From Symbiodinium natans (taxonomy: Eukaryota; Sar; Dinophyceae; Suessiales; Symbiodiniaceae), in NCBI GenBank assembly GCA_905221605.1, contig CAJNDS010001669.1, forward strand, positions 492,001 through 552,000: a stretch of DNA of 60,000 nucleotides. The letters run 5' to 3'. The notes under the pieces are model-generated. The model searched no databases, was not told the origin of the DNA, and was given only the letters and a program-made list of their open reading frames with translations. This document shows, piece by piece, positions 9,641-20,805 of the stretch (position 1 is the first letter of the stretch; every line of letters begins with the position of its first letter). Both the position numbers and the translations under genes were made by a program.

Positions 9641-9805
9641 TATCCCTTAACTGAGGAAGATAACTTAAAAGCATACTGAGGATGCCTATATGGCTTCAGG
9701 CCTATTCCTGTATTAAGGGGCTTGGGGGGGTGCTCCTGAGTCATGTGATGCGTTTATTTTCTAAAATTTCGTTTTGCATCATATCTATACACATAAAGAT
9801 AGATC

Positions 9806-9840
<35 letters not shown>

Positions 9841-10471
9841 AAGTGGATATTTCCAAAATAGGGGTACCCCTTTTAACGGGACCCCCAACAAAGGGTCCCG
9901 GCGTTTGACTCTATATAGAACACCTGGAGGCTCTAAATTGGGGTCTATTCTTGGGTTTAGGGTTTAGGGTTTAGGGTCTATTGGGTACCGATTCTAACGC
10001 AGAGCCCCTGGGCCTCCAGCTAGCGAAGCACGAGGCCCCCTAGAAAAATCATGAGGAACCAAGGGGGTTTAGGGTTTAGGGTTTAGGGTTCTTCGGGTCT
10101 AGGGTGGGTGGGGGCTCATTATGGCGTATTCGGAAGTACAGCCCCCCCCCCCCCTCTTCCAACCCCCCTGGTTCCGAACATGAAGTTTGACCACAATTAA
10201 ACTCTCTTGGTCTAGGGTCTAGGGTTTAGGGTTCAAAATGTCACGTTGCGTGCCGCCGGCCGGGCTCCCGGCGCGGGCGTTAGTGCGGGCCGTGCATCCG
10301 TAGCGGTCTGCATACATCCCCAGAGCCAAAGGGTTCCTATAATTTAGGGATCCCCGAAGCCTCAGGGTTTAGGGTTTAGGGTTTAGGGTTTAGAAGTTGA
10401 GGGTTGAGGGTTGAGGAGTCTCATTTGCTGCGGGTATTGGGATTCTTGCCTGCGCTCCGGGGGATGCTTCT
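9641..10471. other. mosaic spacer with TA/GT microsatellite
   Basis: TATA..GTGTGT microsatellite at 9805-9840; short forward telomere-type tracts at 9953-9980, 10064-10090 and 10364-10395; a poly-C run at 10142-10154. No gene seen. Confidence 0.6.
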
Positions 10472-10626
10472 TACTTGGAGGCTCATGGTACTTACTAACC
10501 AAGTCTAAATGTACTTATAACCCTACTTATAATACCCCTAAAGGGCCTTATAGGGGTTAGCCCAAGTAGAAGTAGGGTTATAAGCCCAGTTATAATTGGT
10601 TAGTAAGTACCATGAACCTCCAAGTA
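10472..10626 (+). mobile_element. MITE family A, full-length reference copy (155 bp)
   Basis: TA|CTTGGAGGCTCATGGTACTT at the left and the matching inverted AAGTACCATGAACCTCCAAG|TA at the right, with inverted similarity of about 30 bp. The interior is palindrome-like with CTTATAACCCTACTTATAAT. TA at both ends fits the TA target of Tc1/mariner-type (Stowaway-like) elements. No coding capacity. The copy at 35260-35414 has the same length. Confidence 0.85.
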
Positions 10627-10790
10627 TCTACTGTCCAAAAGAATAAAAAATGACAAATCCCTATTAGTTACCCTCAATAAAGAATAACATTGTTACTAGA
10701 ACAAATAATCCCTAGACTACCCTTTATGAGGAATCATAATTTTTACTTCTTCCGGGGTTCTTAAGCAATCAGTGGTTATGCTGCTTCAAC
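10627..10790. mobile_element. MITE family C, degenerate copy
   Basis: The right end reads GGGGTTCTTAAGCAATCAGTGG, matching the inverted termini of the copies at 23182 and 48636. The left end is diverged. The interior is A/T-rich with AATCCCTA motifs. Confidence 0.5.
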
Positions 10791-10925
10791 CAACTTAGTT
10801 GGTGTAACTTCGCTTTGTGTCCGTAAGCCTAGGCATCGAGGTGTCGGCAGAACCTGTGCCACCGCGCTTAGATGAAAATTCACTGCCTGAACCCCAAACC
10901 CTAATCCCAGGACCGGGGAAAAAAA

Positions 10926-10967
10926 ATATATATATATATATATACATACATATATATATATATATGA
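10926..10967. repeat. TA microsatellite
   Basis: TATATA run with CATACA interruption. The ORF running across it is not credible as a gene. Confidence 0.9.
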
Positions 10968-11356
10968 ACCCTAAACCCTACATGTCAAGTTACAGGTACA
11001 CACATGTCTGAAGTGCTGAAGGCGAGGCGCAAACTTACACGTGAGCTTGGGGGCTTTGAAACGGCGACTAGGCACAAGAGTAACCCATGAATAGACTGGT
11101 TGGTTTAAAGGGGTTTACAAGGGAAATCTAATTGAGCCCCCCCCCCCCCTCAAAAAATGAAAACAAATAAGGGCCTACTCTGGGTCCTAGGCCAGGTTTG
11201 ATGATCCTACAAGAAGTCTTGGCTGTGGCTTCAAGATGTCTTGTGCGTCTCACTGTTGCAGGTGTGAAGCGTCCTTGTTCAGGAGGTGGAGGCGTGGAGG
11301 TGCGCGAACCCTTCTGAACCCAAACTCGGACAAGCTTGCTTCGCCCGCGCGAAGCC

Positions 11357-11445
11357 TAAACCTCAAACCCTAAACCCCCTAAACCCCCTAAACCCCCTAA
11401 ACCCCCTAAACCCCCTAAACCCCCTAAACCCTAAACCCTGCATCC
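11357..11445 (-). repeat. nine-base variant tract (CCCCCTAAA)n
   Basis: Six or more consecutive CCCCCTAAA units flanked by ordinary CCCTAAA. The uniform 9-bp unit implies local amplification of a slipped unit. Confidence 0.92.
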
Positions 11446-11918
11446 CTATAACCCCTAAATCCTAATGTTCCACCTGTTTTAGTAGGGACCCCCTCTATAA
11501 AGTCGTTTTGGCTGGGCAATTCAGGATAACCTGACTGCTTGGGGGTCCCGCTTGAAGGTCAAATCGTCCGGGCGTCGGAAGATTCTGCGCGGCGCGCCTT
11601 CAAAATCAATTGCCGGGCCTCGCCGTCCCTCTTAAACTCATCTAACCTCCTCCCTTTTTAACATCATATAAACTCCGTGGACCGTGTAAACAGGAGCAAA
11701 ACTAGCTTCGACCGTTCTGGCAGGGGGTGGGGCGGGGGGGGGCCAACACTAAAGGAGGTACAACATTAAACCCGACACCTGAAATGGTCAAGCCTCTGAG
11801 TGGGCAAAGCTAGCGGAGCCTTTGCCCATAGTGGGGTGGGAATACAACAGCTGCCCCATTAACCGGCTGTTCAAACTGAGAAGTTTAGGCCAGAGGTCGT
11901 ACAGGTCTTGACATCTGA
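11446..11918. other. spacer, no gene recognised
   Basis: Unique sequence with a short G run near 11728-11742. I see no domain-bearing ORF. Confidence 0.5.
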
Positions 11919-12003
11919 AACCCTAAACCCTGAACCCTGAACCCTGAACCCTGAACCCTAAACCCTAAACCCTAAGCCCTAGACCCTAAACCCTAAACCC
12001 TGA
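11919..12003 (-). repeat. CCCTAAA/CCCTGAA tract
   Basis: Four consecutive CCCTGAA units inside ordinary CCCTAAA. Confidence 0.92.
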
Positions 12004-12389
12004 TCCTCGGCTCCGAGACACTCCCCGCCTTCACCACAGGCAGCGGCACTTGCAACGCCTCCTCCGCTGCCTCATGGACACCCAAAGACAGGGTTTAGGG
12101 TTCAGGGTTTAGGGTTTAGGCTTTAGGGATTAAGGTTTAGGGTTTGGGATGTAAGGTTTAGGGTTTAGGGTTTATGGGCAAGTAGTCGTAGGGTTTTAGG
12201 GCTTGGGGAACCATTACGTAAATTCCAGAGGGGTCCTTCTGATGAGTTGGTCTATTCTCCTTGGAAGCCCTTTTGACTTAGTAGGGTTAATAGTTGGGTT
12301 CTGGGGATTCAAATAGGATTTCTAGGGGGTGCTAAGTAGACTTGCTAATGTTAAAAGAGCTTCCCTATCTTTGGCTCATTCCCAAGGGG

Positions 12390-12487
12390 CCCTAAACCCT
12401 AAACCCTAAACCCTAAACCCTAAACCCTAAACCCTAAACCCTAAACCCTAAACCCTAAACCCTAAACCCTAAAACCCTAAACCCTAA
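12390..12487 (-). repeat. long CCCTAAA tract, about 13 units
   Basis: Near-perfect heptamers, one with an extra A. A degenerate forward tract at 12091-12175 precedes it and another at 12604-12738 follows. Confidence 0.95.
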
Positions 12488-12603
12488 GACCGGCTGCGGG
12501 TCAACCATACGTGCTGCAATGGGTGTGGGCAAACCCTACGTGCTGCGGGTAAACCGAGTACGAGCACTCTAAAGGCCACTCCAAGATGACCCGAAAAAAA
12601 CTG

Positions 12604-13050
12604 GGTTTAGGGTTTAGGGTTTAAGGATTTAGGGTTTTAGGGTTTGTGGTCTAGGGTTATTGGGTTTAGGGTTTAGGGGTTAGGGTTTTAGGGTTTTAGG
12701 GTTTAGGGTTTTAGGATTTAGGGTTTCGGGTTTCGGGAAGACAGCATCGCCCCCAAAAAGACGGTGTTGAGGGTTTACAGGGTTTGGGGTTTAGGGTTTT
12801 GGGTGACAGGTCTGCACTTCCTCGAAACCGATGACCCTCTCGGCGTCTGCTGTGGGCGCGGACTCTCTCGCCTAGGCGCTGTGCTCATTTCAAGTCGGGC
12901 GCGACCGATGACACTCTCGCTGTCTGCGCGTGCCGATAACACTCTCTCGCCTAGGCACCGTGGCATTTTCAGCTCCCTAAACGCTAAACCCTAAACCCTA
13001 AACCCTAAACCCCAAACCCGAAACCCTGAAACCCTACACCCTCAACCCTA
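12604..13050. repeat. degenerate forward tract, spacer with 78-bp repeat, reverse tract
   Basis: TTTAGGG variants (12604-12738), then a unique segment carrying two copies of CTCTCTCGCCTAGGC about 78 bp apart (12863 and 12941), then CCCTAAA (12978-13050). ORFs over it have no recognised domain. Confidence 0.6.
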
Positions 13051-13489
13051 GGTCTCCCAAACATCGCAGCACGGTTTTGGACTGGGCGTTTAGGGTTTAG
13101 AATTTAGGGAACAGATCAAGCACTGTTTGGAGCAAGAACACGTGGGTTTCCCATCATCCTGCCTTGAGCAAGGCCACACGCTCCTGCCAGGCATTTTAGG
13201 GGTCTAGGGTTTCGGGTACCCTAAACCCTAAACCCTAAACCCTAAACCCTAAGCTCAAAGCAAGCCCGTGTAGGTCCTCTATCTTACTTGTTCAGGAACT
13301 TGAGCAAACTAAGTCACCTCACCAGGGTTGCATAGAAGAGAGTGTGGTTTCCTTTCATGGCTATTTTAGGGCTTTTAGGGTTTAGGGTTTAGGGTTTATG
13401 GCTATGGCGACTTAACTGGGAACTCAATACAAGTTCCACATAGCAACCGAGATAAGAGGTGCATCCATCTAGCACATGTCCTGTGATTC

Positions 13490-13692
13490 TACTTGGAGGT
13501 TCATGGGTACTTACTAACCACTTATAACTGGGCTTATAACCCTACTTATACTTGGGCTAACCCCTGTAAGGCCTTTAGGGGTATTATAAATAGGGTCATA
13601 GGTACAGTGATAATTGGTCAGCAAGTACCATAACCCTAAACCCTAAACCCTAAACCCTAAACCCTAAACCCTAAACCCTAAACCTCCAAGTG
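13490..13692 (-). mobile_element. MITE family A copy with a telomere-type tract inside its terminal repeat
   Basis: The left terminus TACTTGGAGGTTCATGGGTA and the interior match the 10472 copy in reverse complement. At the right the expected ACCATGAACCTCCAAG is split: ACCAT, then CCCTAAA units (13631-13682), then AACCTCCAAG. Confidence 0.85.
13631..13682 (-). repeat. CCCTAAA tract splitting a MITE terminus
   Basis: About seven perfect units. The tract joins the host at AACC, a short homology shared by the host GAACCTCC and the telomere unit. Confidence 0.93.
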
Positions 13693-13855
13693 GTGTTCTT
13701 AGGGGAGAGGAATTCATCCTTCCTCAGCGACAACCTCGCTCTGCTCGGCGCACACCTAAACGCTAAACCCGTTGCCGCTCGTGAGGCGTGCCCTCCCCTA
13801 CGGCGGTCCGGCGGCTGAGCCTGAAGCCTGATGTAACTTCATCACCCTCAGTCGG

Positions 13856-13915
13856 GTTTAGGGTTTAGGGTTTAGGGTTTAGGGTTTAGGGTTTAGAGTT
13901 TAGAGTTTAGGGTTT
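13856..13915 (+). repeat. TTTAGGG tract with TTTAGAG variants
   Basis: Six perfect units, then two TTTAGAG units. Confidence 0.92.
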
Positions 13916-16500
13916 TTTTTTGCCACCCGCTTAGCTGACCTGTCGGACACTCTGCAGGGGAATGTCTGGATATACTGTATACTCGTTCACCGTCGGCTAC
14001 ACCAAAATCAAGACTACTGGAACTCCCAAGTCCACAGCTGTTGAAGTTTAGGGTTTAGGGTTTAGGGTTTAGGATTAGGGATAGCGTCCTTGTGTCGTAT
14101 TGGGCTCCCTGGACCAAAACAGGACACCCATTCTGTTAGGCCCTTGTTCAAGCCCGTTCTACTCAAAGCATTGCTTCTTCATCTTCGTCGTGTCCCAGCT
14201 CGTAGTCAGCGCACTGTTTCAGAGGGGGTTCCAATGCACTTCATCTTCCACGTCCATCACGCTCTCTCTGGCTCTCTACTCTCTCTCTCTCTCTCTCGCT
14301 CTCGCTTTCTCTAACTTAGCTCAACCTCCAATTACATAGAGTATTGCTTCCTCAACATGCCCAGGAAAACGAACAGGTCTGTCCTGATCGCTCATGCCCG
14401 ACAGAGATGGGTTGGAGTGTGGATCCTGAATTTGCAGTTTGCGGGTGTAGGTTTTTAGGGTCGTTCTTGGGGCGTGCGTGGGCGGAGAGGGGGGGGGGGG
14501 AGCAAGCAAACCGAACCAACCGCAGTCCCGGCAATACAAGCCAGACCATAGCGAAGGACACGTGAAGTATTAGCATCGATCGAACCACGTGGTGATAAGC
14601 TTGGCATGGGGCCCAAAGAGTAGGATCCCCTTATAAAACGGACCTCAGTAAGGTACCCCTAGTTTCGGAAACCCCCACATCTACTTCAGGTGCCTCAGGA
14701 GAAACCCCAGTTTTCTGGAACGCGGGTTCAGGTCCGGCCGGCTTAACACTAAGCCCTGTTTGGTGCCAGTACTGAGCTCTACATGTGCAGCCAGGTGTCA
14801 GTGTCAAAACAGGGCACTGCCCTTAACTAAGAAATAGTCCTTAAACCATGCAGGGGTTCTGATCATGAACTTAAGGTACGTTCCCTAGCTAAAGGGCATG
14901 GGGCTCTCTAGCCTTCTCGTATCAACTATTCAGCTGTCTGATGATTGAGGAGGAATCTTGAAGCAGAAAGTGCAGGACGGGGAGTACTAGCAGGGAACGC
15001 TAAATACTTGGTTGCTCTTTAATCCCCCAATAAAAGTTTAGCTTTTCGCTCCCTTCGTATGAAATTGGAGGAACCCCAAAACTCATAAAGTGCTACAGTT
15101 AGGGTTTAGGCTTCAGGGTTTAGGGTTTGGGGTTTACGGTTTGGGGTTGTAGCAAAGTCCCACCTAGTAAAGGCCAGCATGGGCACACAGAAACAAAGTC
15201 TGGGAACCCTGCTCCGGTAACAGCTGCCTGACGATTCAGCAGCACGGCCTTTTTGGGGCGAGCATGACCCTAAACCCTAAACCCTAGACCCTAAACCCTA
15301 AACCCTAAACCCGCTCCGGGGATTCAAGTGAAGGGCTAAGGGCAGGTCTAGGGTTTAGGGTTATTTGTGTGTCTGACAATCAGGGGTCCCTTATTAGGTG
15401 CCTCATATGAAAGCGTGGTTCTGGTGGATTTAGGGTATGTGGTGGGACCCGAACTTGTGGCAACTTTCATTTAGGGTTTACGTGTTTCGGGTTTACGGGC
15501 TTATGGGTTTAGGGCTTAGGGATCTTCAGCCCACATAGCCGGAGTTTGAAAAAATAGAAACAGATACATCCATGGTGTTCAACTTTTGCCCCCCGAAGGA
15601 AGAATATCTTTTGAAACTAATGTTAAATTAAGTAAACTAAACAAATTCATGGGCCCTTAACAAGGCCCCTTACCCTCGTTAAAGGGTTCTGAAGTAATGA
15701 ACCTACCCTCCTTAATAAAACCCTCAACCCTAGACCCTAGATCCTAAACCCTTAACCCTAAACCACCCTAAACAGCAACAAGCTTGGCCCACGACGCTAA
15801 GAAGCGAATGTGATCGAGGATCAGGGAGCGACTGGCGCAACGGCTTTGGCAGCGGCGCTCTTCAACCAATTATTATGGATGTTGAGCCCTCAACCCGTTT
15901 CAGCAGGTCTAGGGTTTAGGGTTTCGGGTTTAGGGTTTAGGTTTGGTTTAGGGCTGCTCACCCGTTTCCTCAGCTCAACCCTAAACCCTGAACCCTAAAC
16001 CCTGAACCCTAGACCCTGAACCCTAAACCCTAATTCCTGAAACCTCAATCCCCCAGCCCGCTGGAGAGTGATTGCGAAGCGCCCCCAAGGGCGCTGCAGC
16101 AACACCATCGACGCCCACAAGGGTTTGCAGGTTTAGGTTTAAGGTTTAGAGGTTGAGGGTATCGGGGTTGAGGGTATTTGGTTCTTTCAAAAAAACCACC
16201 CCCACCCCGACCCCCCCCGCCGACCCCCCCCCCACCCCCTCACCCCCCCTCCGCGAGGCGCCAGGAAGTTCAGGAAAGACAGCGCCGTCACCAGAAGAAT
16301 GCTGAGGCCTGGGGAGGGTTTAGGGTTTAGGGTTTAGGGTTCAGGGTTTAGGGTTTAGGGTGTGTCAGGGGAGGGCGCGTGCTCGGGTGTGAAACACCCC
16401 GGGCCGTGCGCTTGCGTTGCCCATCGCTGCCCGTCAACCCGCCCCGGCCACCCAAACTATACTCTATTTAGGGTTTAGGGTTTATTGATTTTTCCTTGTG
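13916..16500. other. mosaic spacer region
   Basis: Unique pieces separated by short telomere-type tracts (14048-14075 +, 15102-15150 +, 15268-15312 -, 15720-15770 -, 15975-16035 -, 16316-16360 +). Holds a CT microsatellite at 14270-14305, a family K copy near 14625-14675 and a family D fragment at 15645-15698 (TTCATGGGCCCTTAACAAGG). ORFs at 14100-14588 lie on both strands over low-complexity sequence and are not credible. Confidence 0.55.
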
Positions 16501-16524
16501 CTCCGATGCTTTCTTTTATGTTTT

Positions 16525-16785
16525 AAAGTTGCGGTGTTGGGGTTTAAGCTGGGGTTGGGAGTAGCCTCGGCCCTTTTCGGGCCTTCGGCGTGTCAGGGCC
16601 CGTAGAGGCCCTTCTTCACTTGAAGGTCAGGGAAACCCTTTGCCTTTTTTCGCCAACGAGTATTTCAATTTTTGAAGTTGCAGGGCTAGGGCTTAAGCTG
16701 GGGTTCGGGGTAGCCTCGGCCCTTTGCAGTTCGCACGTCAGGGCCCGAAGAGGCTCTTTTTACTTGACGGAAAGTCCCGAATATG
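16525..16785 (+). repeat. diverged tandem duplication, ~149-bp offset
   Basis: Two copies (16525-16640 and 16674-16785) share AAGCTGGGGTTSGGRGTAGC, CTCGGCCCTTT, GTCAGGGCCCGWAGAGGC and ACTTGA. A second small repeat, GGAAAGTCCCGAATATGACC, occurs at 16779 and 16826. The overlapping ORFs look random. Confidence 0.75.
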
Positions 16786-17780
16786 ACCTGCTTCCTTCCC
16801 TCGCCCACCGCCCCCCCGACCCGCAGGAAAGTCCCGAATATGACCTGCGCCCCTGCCTGAGGAGGCCGCCAGGGGGGCGCCGGGGCTAGGCTGGGGGACA
16901 GGTCAGCAACCAGCCTGCTTGGACCCGCGCCAACCCACTGGTCCAGGAGTCCAGCCACCAGGGCGGCAAGGGAGGGCCCGGGCATCTTAGCCGAGTGCTG
17001 ACGTTGTCGTAAACAAGGCCGATGTCCGTTGGCCTGTGCAGGACAGATTCACCTTTCCGTTTGTCTTTTCGCTTGGGCGCTCGGGCTGTAAGGCCCCCGG
17101 CCGAGCGTTCGGGCTCCGTCGCTCGACGGAGGCGATCCCTCACTTAGTTTAGGGTTAAGGGTTTAGGGTTTAGGAGTAGCTGAGGGGCGGTTGACTGCGC
17201 AGCACTACTTTTGGTTCGGTGAGTTTCACAGGGTTTAGGGTTTAGGGTTTAGGATTCAGGGTCAAGGGGCTTCGCCTCCCACGACCTGCTTTCCCACAAC
17301 TTAGCGAGCACAATCCGCCACTTTCTGTCGGCGGTTCTGGGGGCCTGTACCAGCAAGATGATTTCACTTAGGGGCTGAATACCCTAGACCAAAACAGGCT
17401 AACCTTATACATATATATATATATACATATAGCAGGATTCTATACAACCAAAAAGGTTAAAGTTCCCTACCCAGCCCCTAAGTTTCAACTACAAGAATGG
17501 TAGTCGGCCCTGTTCAGGTAGGCTCTGTAGACACTCGCTGAACACCCGTCTCGCAACATCCCCAATCCACCCATCGCATCTTTTTGAATGAGCTGCCGCC
17601 AATCTGTGTTTCCAGCAGGTTTTTTTTACCAACCAGGTGGGAAAAGCGAATCTTCACGTGAAGCCAGGTAGAAACCCTGCCCGAAACTTCCCGGCAGGGA
17701 AGCTCTTCCCCAGGCTCTCTTCGTGGAATCGCGGCTGGCAGTGTCATGTGGGCCCACGCATCGGGTCTCAGACGCCATCT
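16786..17780. other. GC-rich spacer, no gene recognised
   Basis: Minus-strand ORFs at 16886-17143 and 17514-17747 have no recognisable motifs. A short TA microsatellite lies at 17408-17430 and telomere-type tracts at 17150-17175 and 17230-17262. Confidence 0.4.
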
Positions 17781-17882
17781 GGGATGTTCCCCCTATACTA
17801 ACAGTCCTTCATAGGGATCATAGTACTGTACCCCCATATTGTAATCCCTGTTAAGGACTATTAGTGTAAGGGGGAACATCTC
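17781..17882. mobile_element. MITE family B, intact copy
   Basis: Inverted termini GGGATGTTCCCCCTATACTA and (reverse complement of the right end) GAGATGTTCCCCCTTACACT, extending through ACAGTCCTT. About 100 bp, no coding potential. Related copies at 23968 and 49117. Confidence 0.8.
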
Positions 17883-18042
17883 AAGACGCCACGCAAGCTG
17901 TGGGTGGCTTCACTGGTTCATCGTCTTGGAGGACCGGGGGACTGAGCAACGCAGCGATGAGGTGAGCTACGTAGGAAAACCCTAATTCAGGTTCCTCCTT
18001 AGCATAACCTAGCAACTAAAAGGGTGCCGCGTAAGGGAACCT

Positions 18043-18112
18043 AAACCCCCCTAAACCCTAAACCCTAAACCCTAAACCCTAAACCCTAAACCCTAAACCC
18101 TAAACCTTAAAC
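18043..18112 (-). repeat. CCCTAAA tract
   Basis: About nine units, one with an extra C at the start. Confidence 0.93.
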
Positions 18113-18592
18113 ATGGTCCTAGTTTCTATCCATGTCTTTCGAACCTCCAAGTTCACCACGCAGAGACGGCTCTCAAAGCTCCCTTGTAAATAAGGACCCC
18201 AATAAGGTACCCCTAGTTTCGCTGGCCCCCAATTCATATTCAGGATCCGTATGTGATTTAAGGTATATTCCTAAAATAAGGGGCTTTGCGCCAAAGACTC
18301 GAATACCCCTTACTTAAGGAATAGGGATTAGGGTTTCGGGTTTAAGGTATAGGGTTTAGGGATTCCATAAACCATAGAAGGAATCCTATTATACGTTTAA
18401 AGAAAATTCCTTAAGTAAGGGGTACTAGTGTTTCTGGGAACGACACCCCCCCTCCCAAACCTAATATTGAATATTCCATTCTAATTCTACTTCGTAAGAT
18501 GTGGGGGTGGGGGGGGGGGGGGTGGGGCGGGGGTTTCTAAATCCGGGGGGAAGGGATGCCTTGTGGGCCCCCCGCATTCCGAGATCCCAAGC

Positions 18593-18642
18593 CCTAAACC
18601 CTAAACCCTAAACCCTAAACCCTAAACCCTAAACCCTAAACC
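18593..18642 (-). repeat. CCCTAAA tract
   Basis: About seven perfect units. Confidence 0.93.
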
Positions 18643-18796
18643 TAGCAAATCACTTCATATGGGGGCACTGCTTGGACCTACCAGATAGCCCAATACCCCA
18701 GTACCCTCTCGACTAGTTTAGGGTTTAGGGTTTAGGGTTTGCGAATTTTCCCTCAACTTGCCAGGTCCTCACAATGAATGAAAGCGGACTCCGTAA

Positions 18797-18906
18797 CCCA
18801 AAGAGCCCAAAACCCCTTCATCAAGGAAACAACTTGAAACTAGATAGGGGACCTTAGTACGGTCTAAGGTATATTCCAGAATTACGGAGTCTTGGGGCTC
18901 TTTGGG
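18797..18906. mobile_element. MITE family H copy without telomeric insert
   Basis: Termini CCCAAAGAGCCCAAAACCCC and CTTGGGGCTCTTTGGG are inverted repeats. The interior has CTAAGGTATATTCC. Related to 47482-47634, which carries a telomere-type block. Confidence 0.65.
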
Positions 18907-19085
18907 AACCGAAAAACAAGAGTCTTGGGCCCATCCCAAAAGAGCGCTGTGGCAGGGGCTGAGCGAGCAGGTTTAGGGCTTAGGGTTTCAGGTTTCGGGT
19001 TTAGGGTTTGGGCCAGGAATGCACCAGGGCAAGTATGGTGTGGCAACCCTGGTGCTTGCGCTTCTTGATATGTCATTAGTTACAA

Positions 19086-19221
19086 AAGGCCGGTAGCCTC
19101 TTTCTCTGTTACCCTCATACCTATCTGTTACCCTCATACCTTAATGTAGCCCCTAGATACCCCAATGAGAACCCCCTACAAAACAGAAACGCTACTTAAG
19201 GAGACCACCAACCAATATAAG
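19086..19221 (+). repeat. dispersed repeat family E, copy 1
   Basis: Begins AAAGGCCGGTAGCCTCTTTC and ends TACTTAAGGAGACCACCAAC. Homologous to 51569-51668 and 58857-58998; copies differ mainly in an internal duplicated CTGTTACCCTCATACC. Confidence 0.8.
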
Positions 19222-19278
19222 TCATCAGGGAGACAGGGGCTGTTGTGGTGTGTCAACACTTATGAAATTCCCACAGGG

Positions 19279-19380
19279 TTCTAGACCCAGGAGTAACCTG
19301 GAATTAAACGGGCGCCCTTTTTGTTGTGGTAGGATTTCTAGACCCAGGAGTAACGTGGAAATAGAAAGGGCGCCCTTTTT
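19279..19380 (+). repeat. 57-bp tandem pair
   Basis: TTCTAGACCCAGGAGTAAC..GGGCGCCCTTTTT occurs at 19279-19322 and 19336-19380. Each copy ends with the palindrome GGGCGCCC. Confidence 0.88.
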
Positions 19381-19603
19381 GGTTTAAGGGGCGGAACCCC
19401 AACCCTAAGAACAAAAAGGAAATAAGGGCCTACTCCGGGTCCTAGTAGCCCTAAACCCTAAACCCTAAACCCTGAGATAAGCACAGAGAAAGGACAGATA
19501 GGCTCTGACTTGCGTGCCCTGCCCCCACCCTTGATTGTGCTCCGCGTCGTTGTCTTACACTGTTTGCGGCTCATGCCGCGAGGAGTCCCAATACCTAACT
19601 TGG

Positions 19604-19717
19604 GTTTAGGGTTTAGGGTTTAGGGTTTAGGGTTTAGGGTTTAGGGTTTAGGGTTTAGGGTTTAGGGTTTAGGGTTTAGGGTTTGGGTTGAGGGCTTAGG
19701 GTTTAGGGTTTGGGGCC
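19604..19717 (+). repeat. long TTTAGGG tract
   Basis: About 11 perfect units followed by TTTGGGTTGAGGGCTTAGGG variants. Confidence 0.95.
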
Positions 19718-20506
19718 CACACTTTGTCGGCAATTTAGGGGGTTCAGGGTTTAGGGTTTGGGGGGTGAGGGTGTCGGCTGAATTTTCTCCATCATCGTAA
19801 CGGGACTCGCGCGATTTGGTTTGCTTTTGCCACAACAGATCCTGGAAGCCAGAACTACTATTTGCTTAAGAACCGCACGCACACACACACACACAAGAAA
19901 CATGAAGCATAATAAGCCCCATCTTGCCCTGAAAAGGAAGACTACTTTAATTTTGCATGGGCTCAACCCTATACAAACCCTAAACCCTAGACCCTCAACC
20001 GTAAGCCCAAACCTACGCCGAAAGCAGCGCTTTATTCAGAGGCAAAAAGTGGTAAACCCCAAAGACTCAGACCGAAACCCTTGAATCCGGATTTAGGGTT
20101 TAGGGTTTAAGAACCGAACTGACAGGAGCAGACCCCACACCTGTCACGGAGGGTTTAGGGGTTTTAGGGTTTGGGGTTTAGGGTTTACGGTTGAGGTGGC
20201 ATTACAGGTGCTAAGTTGATGGTTACGACTGAATCTTGCAGTTTTGAGGGGTGGGAATAGGGTTTGGGGTATAGGGTTTGGGGCGTAGGGTTTAGGGTTT
20301 CAGGCCTGAGGGAAGAACCTCCCCGAAAATGTTGTTAAATTCGTATTCTTCCTTATCAGGGCAATACAGGGATCATGATCCTTCAATTTTTTTGGAGGTT
20401 CTGAAGCAAATACTCGTCCAACTGCTGTCTTTCAGAACGTCTCCCGTCCGCGACGAAACATATATTTGCAGTCAACTGTATTGGATTACATTGCCTTACG
20501 TTGTCT
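19718..20506. other. mosaic spacer
   Basis: CA microsatellite at 19878-19893, short telomere-type pieces, and at 20340-20405 a fragment resembling family C (CTTCCTTATCAGGGCAATAC). No gene recognised. Confidence 0.5.
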
Positions 20507-20805
20507 TAATCCGAGCACCTGTTTCATTAATACCCCCACATTTAAAAAAAGTTTTCGCCGAGAAGCCCTCCGGAAGACTACTTTCCATCACGGCGGATTT
20601 CGTAAGGGCCAATGCAACCACATGTAAAGAAAATGTTTTCGGGGGGGTTCAAAGATCTGTCGGCAGGCTTCTTGTTTTGCTTGCTGAGCTGCGAAGCTTC
20701 AATAGAGAATCAATACAGGGCCATGGTCTTACTATTGCGGAACCCTGCCTTTCTGATTGTGGCGGGGAGGGGGGGGGGGGCCCAATTAAACAGGTGCTCG
20801 GATTA
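20507..20805. mobile_element. possible element bounded by 15-bp perfect inverted repeats
   Basis: TAATCCGAGCACCTG at 20507-20521 is the exact inverse of CAGGTGCTCGGATTA at 20791-20805. Weaker inverted similarity (ATTACATTGCC..TTACG against GTAATGTAGG) extends outward. A plus-strand ORF (20329-20865, 178 codons) runs across it without any recognisable domain. Confidence 0.5.
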
